Origin: Mesostigma viride
Taxonomy: Eukaryota; Streptophyta; Mesostigmatophyceae; Mesostigmatales; Mesostigmataceae
Assembly (NCBI GenBank): GCA_009746045.1
Contig: RPFO01002255.1
Location: forward strand, 51,001 to 115,000
DNA: 64,000 nucleotides
Direction: 5' to 3'
Part shown: in pieces, positions 1 to 10,889 of the stretch
Layout of the letters: every line of letters begins with the position of its first letter
How positions within the stretch are numbered: position 1 is the first letter of the stretch
Position numbers and translations under genes: made by a program
The notes under the pieces: model-generated
The model's input: the letters and a program-made list of their open reading frames with translations, nothing else
Database searches by the model: none
What the model was told of the DNA's origin: nothing

Positions 1-235
1 ATTTGTGGCATACTCGCAATGTCTACCTTACATCTTGCATTCTGTTAGGAACAGTCGCCACTCAGGCATTCACATGCACCAGGGTTTCGCTCACTGTTTG
101 TGCTGTAGTCATCGTTAAATCAAAAATCTTTACAAAGCCTGGCAATTGTCATAATGTTGGGCTCCTTATGACATGAGATTTTGCACACGAAGTTTTGCGA
201 CCATGCTTCAGATGCTTGCATGATGACGACCAGTT

Positions 236-416
236 TTGGTTGTAATATGACATGGTGGTGCAGGTGCCCTGGTGCACCTAGAGCAGGGGTAGCTTACATT
301 CCCACCCTTGCATGAAGTAGCATAGAATGTATTAAAAGCCATATGCCCCTTCTCAGGGATATGTGCTACATTTACTCCCAACGGAGTGATGTTGATAACT
401 AATTAATTAATTAATG
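236..416 (+). mobile_element. 3' end of a (TTAA)-tailed retroelement
   Basis: A 3' end with the family hallmarks: a CCCACCCTTGCATGAAGTAG segment, a block containing CCCCTTCTCAGGGATATGTG, then CTCCCAACGGAGT and an (AATT)n tail at 398-415. The same block recurs at 48580-48749 in the same orientation, and reversed at 32436, 46852 and 48070. The conserved 3' end plus microsatellite tail fits a non-LTR element copied by target-primed reverse transcription. The 5' limit is not visible. Bases 1-235 hold nothing I recognise. Confidence 0.6.
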
Positions 417-547
417 ACATCATATTAATTTTTAAAATCATTATTGATAGCAACACTACCTTGTTAGCATTTGTTACCATTCAGGGCTCCAAATGCCCTG
501 AGGCGTTGTACAAGGTCTGAACAACCGTAATTCATTGTGGCTGTTAA

Positions 548-2245
548 CCCCTAAATGGGCAGAAATACTGCCGATGCATCGGCTGTAACTTCACAATTTT
601 GCAAACCAGATGCCATCCAACCCACACATATCCAATGGCTGTCCTTGGGGGCCAAGCATGTCCATGAGTTGCCCTTCGGGTTGGTATATCACAACCTTAC
701 ATATATGCAGGTTAGGCCATGTATAACTGCCGTCAAAGTCAGGGGGGTCAAGACGAGCGTTTTCATTTTTGGTAGAATGTGCATTTTGAATTATGTTGTA
801 AGAGCTAGGCACCTACCACTTCAGGGATGATAAAAAATTAGTTGCTGAACAGTTTGAGCCATTGGGGTCATCATTTGGGTGGGTATACCAGCAGTTACAC
901 CCAGTACAGCCCATAGGGGTACCGTTGGTAAAAAGCAACCAAGGGGGTAGGAGTGGGCATACTACCTACTAATACCTACTAATATGGCCCCCAACCATGC
1001 CACACAATACATTTCCCTTCCACAATGATGGGGAAACATAACTGCATCATCACACTGCCCTTACATGGCACCTATGTGCAGGTGCCACCTTGTCCATGCA
1101 CGTAGGTAACGTGGTACGGATACCCTACGCAAGGCATGCATTCTAGGAGGCAGCCACCAACAAACTAGTGATTTTAAGCCTATTTCAGCTTGCCCTAGCA
1201 AGGATAAACTAGGCCTAAGCTGCTATAGCTTGCCAGGTGATGGCCAGCACACCTGGTGTCACATGCTGACAATGGGAAGCTTCTACTCACCGGTTACATG
1301 CTTGATGATGCCACAGAGACCAGCCAACTGCCTCACACTCATGCAATATGTGTGTGGGAAATGTATAACAAACATATATGGAGGTATTCAAACCCATACA
1401 GCCTCTAAAACTTATCACCATCACCCTGTGGCAGGTCAACTGACTGATGGAAGCATCTAAGAAGGGTGTTTTAGAAAGGGGCCAGGCCAGGGTCAAGAAA
1501 GAGCATGAATAATGCAAAAAGAATGTGCTACACAAGCTAGAACGTATATATAAACGTCAAACATCGATAGGAAAACGATGCTTAAGCTTTACCAGGCATG
1601 GATGGCGTTACCTTGGCCCAGGCGGTGGCCGCAAAATGGGGCATTTCGGCACACCAAAGTTGTGCAGCATGGTCGCTGGATTCGGCGATTTCTGGCCACC
1701 CTTGCACGTTTACGACTACTATGTATCAAAAAAGTACAAAGAAACCAATATATCCTTTAAAATACGCCGGAAAGGTATTGCTGTCAACGTTTCTATCGTC
1801 CGGCCTGATCGCAGTTTTTTCCAGCAAGAACGCTGCCGAAACCTATCAAATGGCATTCCCGCGAACCAAAAATTGGCCTGTATCATCTTTAGGACGTATA
1901 AAATCAATATCTTAAGTTTGGCCAGAAAATTCGAACGCAAACGTAAATGCCATGCGTGGGCGCAAGCCGCCATGGCCAGGTCGTCGTTTTCCGGAATGCA
2001 CGTTGTACGCGAAAAAGTACCCTGACCCCTTGTACTTTGACCGACCAGAACACCTCTATAACTTTGTCAGAAGTATGCAAACCCTAGTACCATGCTGTGA
2101 GGAAAATTATAAACTTTCGATCTTCTCAGCTAAACTTTTCCTAATTCTCAATAGTTTTCGCGGCATTTGGTCCCCCGAGAAGGGGCCGACGTGTCGGCTG
2201 TAACTCAGTTTTAGGCGGAAAATCGGCAGCCAGACCATTTAGGGG
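548..2245 (+). mobile_element. TTAA-target DNA transposon (element 1), 1698 bp
   Basis: The ends are inverted copies: CCCCTAAATGG at 548-558 and CCATTTAGGGG at 2235-2245. Each is flanked by TTAA (544-547 and 2246-2249), the target duplication used by piggyBac- and Kolobok-type elements. Just inside both ends are small GC hairpins such as GCCGATGCATCGGC. The right half carries an open frame (1525-2025) whose residues are conserved in a second TTAA element at 33600-35317. No complete transposase is visible, so this may be a non-autonomous or spliced copy. Confidence 0.7.
1525..2025 (+). CDS. Unrecognised transposon protein, 'HGWRYLGPGG' family
   Basis: An open frame of 166 codons inside element 1. 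I do not recognise the family. Its reality is supported by comparison with the decayed copy in the TTAA element at 33600-35317 (minus). HGWRYLGPGG, SFFQQE-CR and RKRK-HAWA-AAMARS align in the same frame, and several base differences fall at synonymous third positions (CAT/CAC, GGA/GGC, GCG/GCA, GCC/GCT). The frame opens without an ATG (the first codon is GTG and the first internal ATG is near codon 38), so the true start may lie in an upstream exon. It is basic at the C-terminus, which suits nucleic-acid binding, but that is inference. The product could be a transposase fragment or an accessory protein. Confidence 0.45.
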   Translation: MLHKLERIYKRQTSIGKRCLSFTRHGWRYLGPGGGRKMGHFGTPKLCSMVAGFGDFWPPLHVYDYYVSKKYKETNISFKIRRKGIAVNVSIVRPDRSFFQQERCRNLSNGIPANQKLACIIFRTYKINILSLARKFERKRKCHAWAQAAMARSSFSGMHVVREKVP

Positions 2246-2249
2246 TTAA

Positions 2250-2631
2250 GTTCCAGCTTCGTCGGGCATAATTCGTCAAACTATCTAAGTGCAAACGTTG
2301 TTTGGAAGGGACTCATTTTGGCCTTAATTAAGGATCTGGAGCAGGAGCACGTATTCCATGGACTGATGGGGGTGGGTGCATTAGAACTAAGCCGCGAAGA
2401 CTAGCTGATCTCACTCTAATCTTATATACAAAGTTGTCTCCTTGATAATATACAAAGTTGTCTCTCTACAAAATCCTAACTACTCTACTCAGTCACGCAC
2501 CCCTTCCTCCTGGCGTGGGGGTGAGGGGGGGCTCTTACATCGCCATGCGTCCAGGCATGATTTGTCTCGCTTCATGTACCATGATTACCTTTAATTTGAC
2601 CATTAATTAATTAATTAATTAAGAACATCCA
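2250..2631. other. Intergenic, no gene seen
   Basis: No coding signal recognised. It ends in a short (TTAA)n run at about 2604-2622, directly before the (CCCT)n array. This suggests another retroelement tail whose body cannot be identified. Confidence 0.5.
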
Positions 2632-3423
2632 TCCATCCCTCCCTCCTCCCTCCTCCTCCCTCCCTCCTCCCTCCCCCTCCCTCCCTCCTCCCTCCCTCCC
2701 TCCCTCCCTCCCTCCTCCCTCCCTCCCTCCTCCCTCCCTCCCTCCTCCTCCCTCCCTCCCTCCCTCCCTCCCCTCCCTCCCTCCTCCCTCCTCCCTCCCT
2801 CCCTCCCTCCCTCCTCCTCCTCCCTCCCTCCCTCCCTCCTCCTCCTCCCTCCTCCCTCCTCCTCCTCCCTCCCTCCCTCCCTCCCTCCCTCCCTCCCTCC
2901 CTCCCTCCCTCCCTCCCTCCCTCCCTCCTCCCTCCCTCCTCCCTCCCTCCCTCCCTCCCTCCCTCCCTCCCTCCTCCTCCCTCCCTCCCTCCTCCTCCCT
3001 CCCTCCCTCCCTCCCTCCCTCCCTCCCTCCCTCCCTCCCTCCCTCCCTCCCTCCCTCCCTCCCTCCCTCCCTCCCTCCCTCCCTCCCTCCCTCCCTCCCT
3101 CCCTCCCTCCCTCCCTCCCTCCTCCCTCCCTCCCTCCCTCCCTCCCTCCTCCTCCCTCCCCCCTCCCTCCCTCCCTCCCTCCCTCCCTCCCTCCCTCCCT
3201 CCCTCCCTCCCTCCCTCCCTCCCTCCCTCCCTCCCTCCCTCCTCCCTCCCTCCCTCCCTCCCTCCTCCTCCCTCCCTCCCTCCCTCCCTCCTCCCTCCCT
3301 CCCTCCCTCCCTCCCTCCCTCCCTCCCTCCCTCCCTCCCTCCCTCCCTCCCTCCCTCCCTCCCTCCCTCCTCCCTCCCTCCCTCCCTCCCTCCCTCCCTC
3401 CCTCCCTCCCTCCCTCCCTCCAT
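2632..3423. repeat. (CCCT)n polypyrimidine microsatellite, about 790 bp
   Basis: Near-pure CCCT units with scattered CCT triplets. One strand is all pyrimidine, apart from CCAT at the edges. The long GGRE-repeat frames on the minus strand are products of the repeat. A tract of this kind could form triplex DNA, or G-rich structures on the complementary strand. Confidence 0.95.
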
Positions 3424-3641
3424 CCATGATGAAATTTGGTCGGGTAGATTGCAATAGACTCGCCTTTTGATGACGAACACGCCGATCTAATTTTTGGCAG
3501 CCATCGCCCAGGGTTTCTTCAGTTATCGCCAGCGGCCTGCCCAGCAGATCTCGCTATTTTTCTGCACATTATGGCGGCACCACGCACGTGATCAGTGTGC
3601 CTGCGCCCCCTGCCCTCGTCTAGGTGCTATTAAACGTAGCT

Positions 3642-4913
3642 ATGGAGGTCCCCGCATCGTCTTCAGCTCTTGCCGCCGATTCTATTGATGCCCAGATTGC
3701 TGCAAACAAAATCGCCCACGACATTGTCGTCGCCAAGAACGCCGCTAACAAGCGATCCAAGACTTCGGAAGCAACTTCGGAAGCAACTCCGATAGCTGCT
3801 GAAACCTCCTTGCCGGACGCCATTTCTTCCTCATTCTACATGCCAGGCCAGCGTTTGAGCCTGGCAGACATCGATACCTTCCTCGCCTACAATGACGCCG
3901 CTGTGACAAGCGTGCTGAAGCTCCGCAACGACAACGACGCCCCGATTCGCCACCCTAAGAGCGGCCAGGTTATGGAGGCTGCTTCGGATGAATGGCCTCA
4001 TTGGGATGAGCGCCAGCGTCGGCTTGCCTGTCTTATTTCGTGCTGCCCTGAACTTGTCGAGCTGCCGGCGACGACCATCGCCAGGCCAGCCCCCGCGACC
4101 GATGTTAACGTGCAGCTGCAGGACGTCGCACAGTCTTTTACGACCGTGCAGGGCGACATTAAGGTCCTGACGGTGGCGTCTGCAGCTGCGACGGCACAAT
4201 TGCTGGAGCTGAAGAAAGCCATGGCAGCCCCCGCCAAAACTACCACGTTTGCCGACGTCACCGGCAAGCAGTTGACCACCATCGTTCAACAGGCGGCCAA
4301 GTCTGCAGCTACCGCTGCGGTCACCCAGAATGCAGTGCAGCAACGCCAGCGCAATATGGTAATCAAAGGCTTCCAGACAGGCGCGGCAGCACATGAGACA
4401 GCACACTCACTTGCCGAGGAGCTGCGCGGCCCAGCGTTTCTGGGGAAGATGCAGCTCCAGAACCGTGTTGTCATTGAACGAGCCATTCGGCTGCCAGGCC
4501 CTCCGGGCCTGGTCGTCGTCACCATGGCCTCCATGCACGACAAACGCCTCGTGCTGGGAGCACGTCGTCTGCTCCAGCCCGGCGACTTCAGCCTCGACGA
4601 GGACTACACGCGGCGAGGAGCGCGGTGTGGAACAGCACCATCGTCCAGGGGGAGCGGCGTTGCCACCCTCCATCGCCTGACTACGTATGCATTGAGTCGT
4701 CCCCCTCTTCTTCCCCTCTTTTTCAACCTCCACCGGCGGGCCGCTTCGGCCACTTGCCGCTTTCTCTTGGCCTGTTTTTGCGCGATGTCAACGGGATTTT
4801 CCATGGTGGCTGTACTTTCGCTCGTAATTACGGGTGGTGCATTAAGCGCAGGCTTTCGACCTTCCCTTTCAACACCAAACTACTCCATCATCTTGTGTAA
4901 GTTAGGGTCTTAG
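3642..4913 (+). CDS. LINE ORF1-like protein, C-terminus disrupted
   Basis: A 423-codon frame. I chose the ATG at 3642 (MEVPASSS) because upstream codons of the open frame lack an ATG. The layout is an Ala/Ser/Thr-rich N-terminus, an alanine-rich helical middle, and a C-terminal block with NMVIKGF, VIERAIRLPG and LVLGARRLL followed by FSLDEDYTRRGA. The order 'conserved block then F-LD-D' matches the ORF1 copies at 45560 and 47284 (FTLDDDLTLAQQQRRREL), so this is a second ORF1 subfamily. ORF1 proteins bind element RNA. After about 4620 the frame becomes low-complexity and homology is lost, so a frameshift or truncation is likely. No ORF2 follows; tandem repeats begin at 4974. Confidence 0.55.
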   Translation: MEVPASSSALAADSIDAQIAANKIAHDIVVAKNAANKRSKTSEATSEATPIAAETSLPDAISSSFYMPGQRLSLADIDTFLAYNDAAVTSVLKLRNDNDAPIRHPKSGQVMEAASDEWPHWDERQRRLACLISCCPELVELPATTIARPAPATDVNVQLQDVAQSFTTVQGDIKVLTVASAAATAQLLELKKAMAAPAKTTTFADVTGKQLTTIVQQAAKSAATAAVTQNAVQQRQRNMVIKGFQTGAAAHETAHSLAEELRGPAFLGKMQLQNRVVIERAIRLPGPPGLVVVTMASMHDKRLVLGARRLLQPGDFSLDEDYTRRGARCGTAPSSRGSGVATLHRLTTYALSRPPLLPLFFNLHRRAASATCRFLLACFCAMSTGFSMVAVLSLVITGGALSAGFRPSLSTPNYSIILCKLGS

Positions 4914-4973
4914 GGGCAGTGCAGCTTGTCTGGACGATCGATCATGCAGACAACCACACGTGACCCTGACCGA

Positions 4974-5195
4974 AATGACTACCAAAAAAGGACAAATGAT
5001 TACCGATTTTTACCGATGATTACACATGATTACACATGATTACACGTACATGATTACCAAAAAAGGACAAATGATTACCGATTTTTACCGATGATTACAC
5101 ATGATTACACATGATTACACGTACATGATTACCAAAAAAGGACAAATGATTACCGATTTTTACCGATGATTACACATGATTACATATGATTACAC
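4974..5195. repeat. 75-bp tandem repeat, 3 copies
   Basis: Three near-identical 75-bp units beginning about 4974, 5049 and 5124. Each contains CAAAAAAGGACAAATGATTA and repeated TGATTACACA words. It abuts the 152-bp satellite. Confidence 0.9.
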
Positions 5196-5196
5196 C

Positions 5197-5790
5197 CCCG
5201 TATTACATAGGAAGGTGTGACTATGTACTCCACCCTATGTACTCCAAGAGTACATAGGGTGGCACACTATGTACTCCAAGAGTACATAGTCCGGAGTACA
5301 TATGATCCGGGATTTCCGAATAGGGGACTGCCGACGCGGTGAGACACGCCCGTATTACATAGGAAGGAGTGACTATGTACTCCACACTATGTACTCCAAG
5401 AGTACATAGGGTGGCACACTATGTACTCCAAGAGTACATAGTCCGGAGTACATATGATCCGGGATTTCCGAATAGGGGACTGCCGACGCGGTGAGACACG
5501 CCCGTATTACATAGGAAGGAGTGACTATGTACTCCACACTATGTACTCCAAGAGTACATAGGGTGGCACACTATGTACTCCAAGAGTACATAGTCCGGAG
5601 TACATATGATCCGGGATTTCCGAATAGGGGACTGCCGACGCGGTGAGACACGCCCGTATTACATAGGAAGGAGTGACTATGTACTCCACACTATGTACTC
5701 CAAGAGTACATAGGGTGGCACACTATGTACTCCAAGAGTACATAGTCCGGAGTACATATGATCCGGGATTTCCGAATAGGGGACTGCCGA
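5197..5790. repeat. 152-bp satellite, about 4 copies, with internal hairpins
   Basis: Units start at 5197, 5349, 5501 and 5653. Each unit carries two copies of TATGTACTCCAAGAGTACATA-type hairpins (9-bp arms, CAA loop) and ends in GGGGACTGCCGACGCGGTGA. The units are almost identical, so expansion was recent. Confidence 0.92.
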
Positions 5791-6809
5791 ACTCGAGGCC
5801 CCCAGAGTACTAACTAGGCTGACTATCTACATGTACTCGAGTCACGACGCAGTGAGATACGCCAAGCCGCCCGAAGCAGATCTCTGCATGCGCCACGTGT
5901 AACGAGGGTTCTGCTTGCGAATTCGAATTGCGATGAGCCGTTGCAGACGCGCCGCCTAGATGTTTGAATTTCATCAACGAGCCTTGAACGAGCTGGTAAA
6001 GTTTGCCTGCCCCTGCATCACCTTGCGCTGGCTATGCCGATTGCAGTCCAGCCGACTGATAGTGGTGAAAGAATAAGCGCCCCCCTAAACCCGCATGCTC
6101 ACGATGCTTGAAGAAAAAAAAGCAAAAGGCGCACTAGGATGCATGACAAGCCCTTTTGGAGCCCCAGTTTAGCATGATTCGGTCATCCGTTTCCAGCCAT
6201 CGGCAGCGCCAACTCCGATACAGCTTACTATGGCGTAGTCGGTAGCCAGCTACACCGCTTTTCTTGCCTTTGTTACTACATGCAAACTTCAATTCGTTAC
6301 ATCGTGCGCCTGCGGCATATTTAAGAAAGCGGCTGCAAGCGCACCTTGCTGAGCCAGGTACACAATGTCTTCAGTCAGCGACCGCGTATGCATGCCACGT
6401 TTAGTCGCATCGAGTCGCGTAGACAATGCGTTCCGGATGAAATTGTTCACCGTTCAATTGCTCAGCGCTGCCTGAATGCAGCGCGCTTTATTACTGACTC
6501 TGTCCTCTTTGCATGCATTGCAGTCGATTGTATGTTATTTTCACGTTGTCCATCTTTCCACTCGCTTTCATTGTTTACCAGATACCAAAAGTCTCCCACG
6601 AGGTAGGCGACACTTCAATCTCGCTTATTTTACACCTGGCACACCTGGGCTTCTCTGTATGTGCCGATGCCCATCGTAAGTTGTTGAACGTTTTTTGCCC
6701 TCCATGGTTTCCAATTTTACTAGGAGTTCTTAGGAGCTCTCTCTCCATTGACTTCTCTGTCTCTTTTGCTTTGGCCATGCCATGTTAGGGTAATGTCTTC
6801 CTTGCTGCC
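5791..6809. other. No gene recognised
   Basis: Mixed sequence without a convincing reading frame, splice-site pair or repeat. Short frames at 6346-6788 have no recognisable composition or motif. Confidence 0.5.
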
Positions 6810-8065
6810 ATGCTAGCGGGCCCACGTGCTTGTTCCTTGTCAAAGTAGGGAGGCTCGCGGGGTAGGTGGCTGGTCATGCTTGTACCTTATCAAGGGAGGG
6901 GCCCACGTAGGGTAGGTGGGTGGGCATGCGTGTACCTTGTCAAGGGAGGGATTCACGTATGGTAGGTGGGTGCACGAGCTTGGTCCTTGTCAAGAGGCAC
7001 ATACGTAGGGTAGGTGAGTGCACGTGCTTGTTACTGGTCAGGGGAGGCATGGATGTGGGGTAGGCATGTGCACGTGCTTATTCCTTGTCAAGGGAGGGAC
7101 GCACGTAGTGTAGGTGAGTTCATGTGCTTGTTCCTTGTCAAAGGAGGGGTGCACACAGGGTGGGTGGGTGCACGTGCTCGTTCCTTGTCAAGGGAGGCAT
7201 GCATGTGGGGTAGGCATGTGCACGTGCTTGTTTCATGTCAAGGGAGGGATGCAGGTAGGGTAGGTGGGTGGGCTTGCTTGTTCCTTGTCAAGGGAGGGAT
7301 GCACGTACGGTAGATGAGTGCACATGCTTGTTCCTTGTCAAAGGAGGGGGGCATGTGGAGTAGGAATGTGCACATGGTTGTTCCATGTCAAGGGAGGGAT
7401 GCAGGTAGGGTAGGTGGGTGGGCATGCTTGTACCTTATCAAGGGAGGGGCGGACATCGGGTAGGTGGGTGCACGTGCTTGGTCCTTGCCAAGGGAGGGAT
7501 TCACGTACGGTAGGTGAGTGCACATGCGTGTTCCTTGTCGAAGGAGGGGGGCACTTAGGGTAGGTGGGTGCACGTGCTTGTTGCTTGTCAAGAGGCACGT
7601 ACATAGGGTTGGTGGGTGCACGTGCTTGTTCCATGTCACAGGAGGGATGCACGTAGGGTAGGTGGGTGCACGTGCTTGTTACTGGTCAGGGGAGGCATGG
7701 ATGTGGGGTAGGCATGTGCACGTGCCTATTCCTTGTCAAGGGAGGGACGCGCGTAGTGTAGGTGAGTTCATGTGCTTGTTCCTTGTCAAAGGAGGGGTGC
7801 ACACAGGGTGGGTGGGTGCACGTGCTCGTTCGATTCTTGTCAAGGGAGGCATGCATGTGGGGTAGGCATGTGCACGTGCTTGTTCCTTGTCAAAGGAGGG
7901 CTGCACATAGGGTAGGTGGGTGCACGTGCCCGTTCGATTCTTGTCAAGGGAGGCATGCATGTGGGGTGGGGCATGTGCACGTGCTTGTTCCTTGTCAAGG
8001 GAGGGACACAACAGGGTATGTGGGTGGTTTTGCTGGTTCCTTGCCATGGGAGGGACGTAATAGGT
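6810..8065. repeat. Degenerate minisatellite of about 54 bp, 1.25 kb
   Basis: Roughly 22 diverged copies of a unit built on CTTGTTCCTTGTCAAGGGAGG, then GCACGTAGGGTAGGTGGGTG, then CACGTG. A higher-order copy is visible: 7016-7190 recurs almost unchanged at 7664-7840, an offset of about 648 bp. Fragments continue to about 8250. Confidence 0.9.
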
Positions 8066-8799
8066 TAGGTGGGTGCACGCATCATTTTTTTCCTTATTCT
8101 CAGCCCATCAACTAGAACTTTCAGCTGCCAGTCCTCACTAGTCTACGACCGTAACTGCATTCGGGTTCATGTTAAATACGTTGCGTTTTTCTTGGACGGC
8201 ATGGAAGATGCTGTCATTTTCAAGAGAGGGATGCACGTACGTATTGGTGGTGGTGCACGCATCGTCCCTTTTCTTACTAGTAGTTGCCTGTGTACTAGAA
8301 ATTTCAACTGCTATTCCTCGCTACCGTATGGCCGTAACTGCATTCGGGGCATTTTGCGTTTTCTATGAGTGCGTGACAGTTGCTGTCTTACTTGGACAAA
8401 GGCGGAATGAACTGCAGGCAATCCGGAATGATTAAGACGGGAAGTTGGTCAACTCGCACCAAAAGCGGAGCCGCCATATGGACGGCGGTACCTTTCAAAT
8501 CAACATGGGCGATTACCCCTGGCCGAGCGGACTTGAGGGTGACAACAGCTTCAAGACGCCACCCTCATCGGCCAAGGTTCTACTGCCGTAACGGCTTAAT
8601 TTATTACCTAAGATGTTCCGTGAACTTCATGTGCGTCATCTCCACGATTTCATCATGAAGCCCACGTTGACAACATCGGATGGAAGTGATTCGTGCAATT
8701 GATTATTAATGACTTCTTAAACATTTTAATGAAATGCCTAATTCAAAAATGCATCTTGAAAAGCACCATATCATGCAAGCCACTCACCATAGCCGGGGT
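8066..8799. other. No gene recognised
   Basis: Decayed sequence after the minisatellite. A diverged direct repeat (TAACTGCATTCGGG) occurs near 8152 and 8335. No convincing coding signal. Confidence 0.45.
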
Positions 8800-9275
8800 C
8801 AATGCATTTTAGAATTCGGGGCCATAACCCGGACAGGCTGCGTTGCAGGCATGGGTTACTATTATTACTGGGGCATAACCGGCCCCGTAACCACCGCAGT
8901 AGCCAGGGTCAACTACTGGGCCGTAACTACTGCAGGTTACGGGACGGTTGACGGACCCGTAACCAGGCCAGTAGCCAGGCCCGGTTCTCAGAACTGGTCC
9001 CGTAACCATGCCAGTTTACCGCCCGGTAACTTCTACTTGGGCCGTAACCATGACCGTAACCCAGATAGGTTACGGGCATGGTTACGGCTCCGGTAAAAGT
9101 TACCGCCCAGTAAACGTTCCGGTAACTATTACCGCCCGGTAACCACTACCGGCCGGTATTTAGTCTGTCGCGTTTAAGGTTACCGGCCGGTAACCTGGCC
9201 GGTAACCTTAAACGTACATGGTTACTGGCCAGTAACCGCCCCGGTAACCTCAACCGGGGCGTTTACGCCCCGTAA
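8800..9275. repeat. GTAACC/GGTTAC-rich inverted-repeat cluster
   Basis: Dozens of CCGTAACC and GGTAACC words in both orientations, many joined as perfect palindromes such as GGTTACCGGCCGGTAACC. It behaves as a multi-hairpin block. No encoded product is apparent. Confidence 0.8.
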
Positions 9276-10889
9276 AATTAACTCCTAGTGTGTCGATCGA
9301 TACCGGCGCCTCCGGCGACCCAGCTGGGGACGGCGTAAGCTGCTGCCCAGCAGCCGAAGGCTGGACTGGTAGGGGGCGCGGGAGCCATCAAGGAGGAAGA
9401 TGTTTGGCAGGTTGTCGAGCCCGACCGCGCCTCTGAGGGCTTCCGTCTTCTTGGCTCTTGCTGACCTCGAGCCCCACCGGCTCCGTTCCGCCATATGCAT
9501 GATGATGACAGCCGGCATTCAGTTCACTTCAGGCAATTAGGAGATAGTACAAACATTCGTTGCGGTGTCATCGATATCAACGGGGATAGGCAGTGTTCAG
9601 TTAATTCGGGTAAGTAATTTAATTTGGGCAAGTGGGTATATTTATTATCATATCCACTGAATTATATAGACCAGAGAGGTAACATATAGGAAATGAGTAT
9701 CAGCAAATCCCTAATAATAATGAAGGTAGTCATCACACAACTGAACGGTCATGTGCAGTGACTGATGGAGTGCCGGTGTGACACGTGAAGGGGTTATAAT
9801 TTAATTTTAATTTAACAGTAGTACTACATAAGACATACCGACTTTGAACTTAAATGCCAAAATCCTATGCGACCCAACTTAGGCGTGAACACAAATTAAA
9901 AAACCCAACCCAATGTGCGTGAATCGTGATCATGATGGGCTTGCAGGATACATACATGTATCATGGAATTTTCTGGGACATTTTACATCTCTGGTCTATA
10001 ATTGGATAGTAAATATACACCCACTTACCGACTTTCCCGAAAATGATGGACTTGGCCTTCATTTAGGATTTGCTCATTCCCTATTTTACATGTCTGGTCT
10101 ATAATTGGATAATAAATATGGCCCACTTCCCCGAAAAATGATGGACTTGCATGGCGAACATCGGTTGCTATAGGAAACCTTAGGACATGACCATTAGCTG
10201 TGCATGTTATAGTGCGGGTGCTGCCCGGGCATGTGCGGCGTGGTATATACAACTAACTAACTAACTAACCAGCTGGCGGCGAGGAGCAAGCTTTGGAATC
10301 ACGCAAAGGTCATGGAGACCAGGAACGGGTACGTACAGGGGGGGAAGCGTGTGCAGCTGCATCCACCACCAGTGATGCCGTATGGCAGCTTTGATGCATT
10401 CACGGTGTTTTTACTGATTCACACCAAGAAGAGTGCAGAGTCTCGTGTCGACTGTCGTAAGCGTCACGCCCCTGTCGGTTCCAGCAGGTAGACAACCCTA
10501 CTCGTCGGCTCGCGGTTAACAGGCTTCGGGGACAGCCTTGAAAAAGTCCCACCCGTTCCACGCCCATGCATGGACTGACCTAACGTCAAATGATACACAA
10601 GGTGGTGCCGGTATTTCGGGCTAAAACGACAGCTCTCAGCAGTCAGATTTGCAACACACAACGCATGCTAGATTACCTATGCCTCTGCGTTGCGCAATCA
10701 CCCCCGAATACCCAGAGCAGGCGGCAGGCTTGCATCCTCCGCCTGCGCAGGACAAGCTCCATCAGCGATGAAAAGCACAATTCCATCCGTCTCCATCCCC
10801 GGCCCTCCGTTCCATCCCCATCCCCATCTTCCGCTGCACCCACCCCCATCTCCCCTCCTCGCTCTCCCCTGTTAGGCCAGCAGGCATCC
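9276..10889. other. No gene recognised; dispersed repeat trio
   Basis: A block containing CTGGTCTATAATTGGATA occurs twice directly (9990 and 10093) and once inverted near 9630-9690, so it is a decayed repeat. (AACT)n lies at 10250-10270. No supported gene. Confidence 0.45.

Noticed and set aside
2611-3480. Long minus-strand frames of GGRE repeats
   Set aside because: Produced by the (CCCT)n microsatellite in two frames; no non-repeat coding sequence.
9285-9518. Minus-strand frame with KTEALRGAVGLDNLPNIFLL
   Set aside because: Part looks protein-like, but it is short, with no recognised family, splice sites or neighbours.
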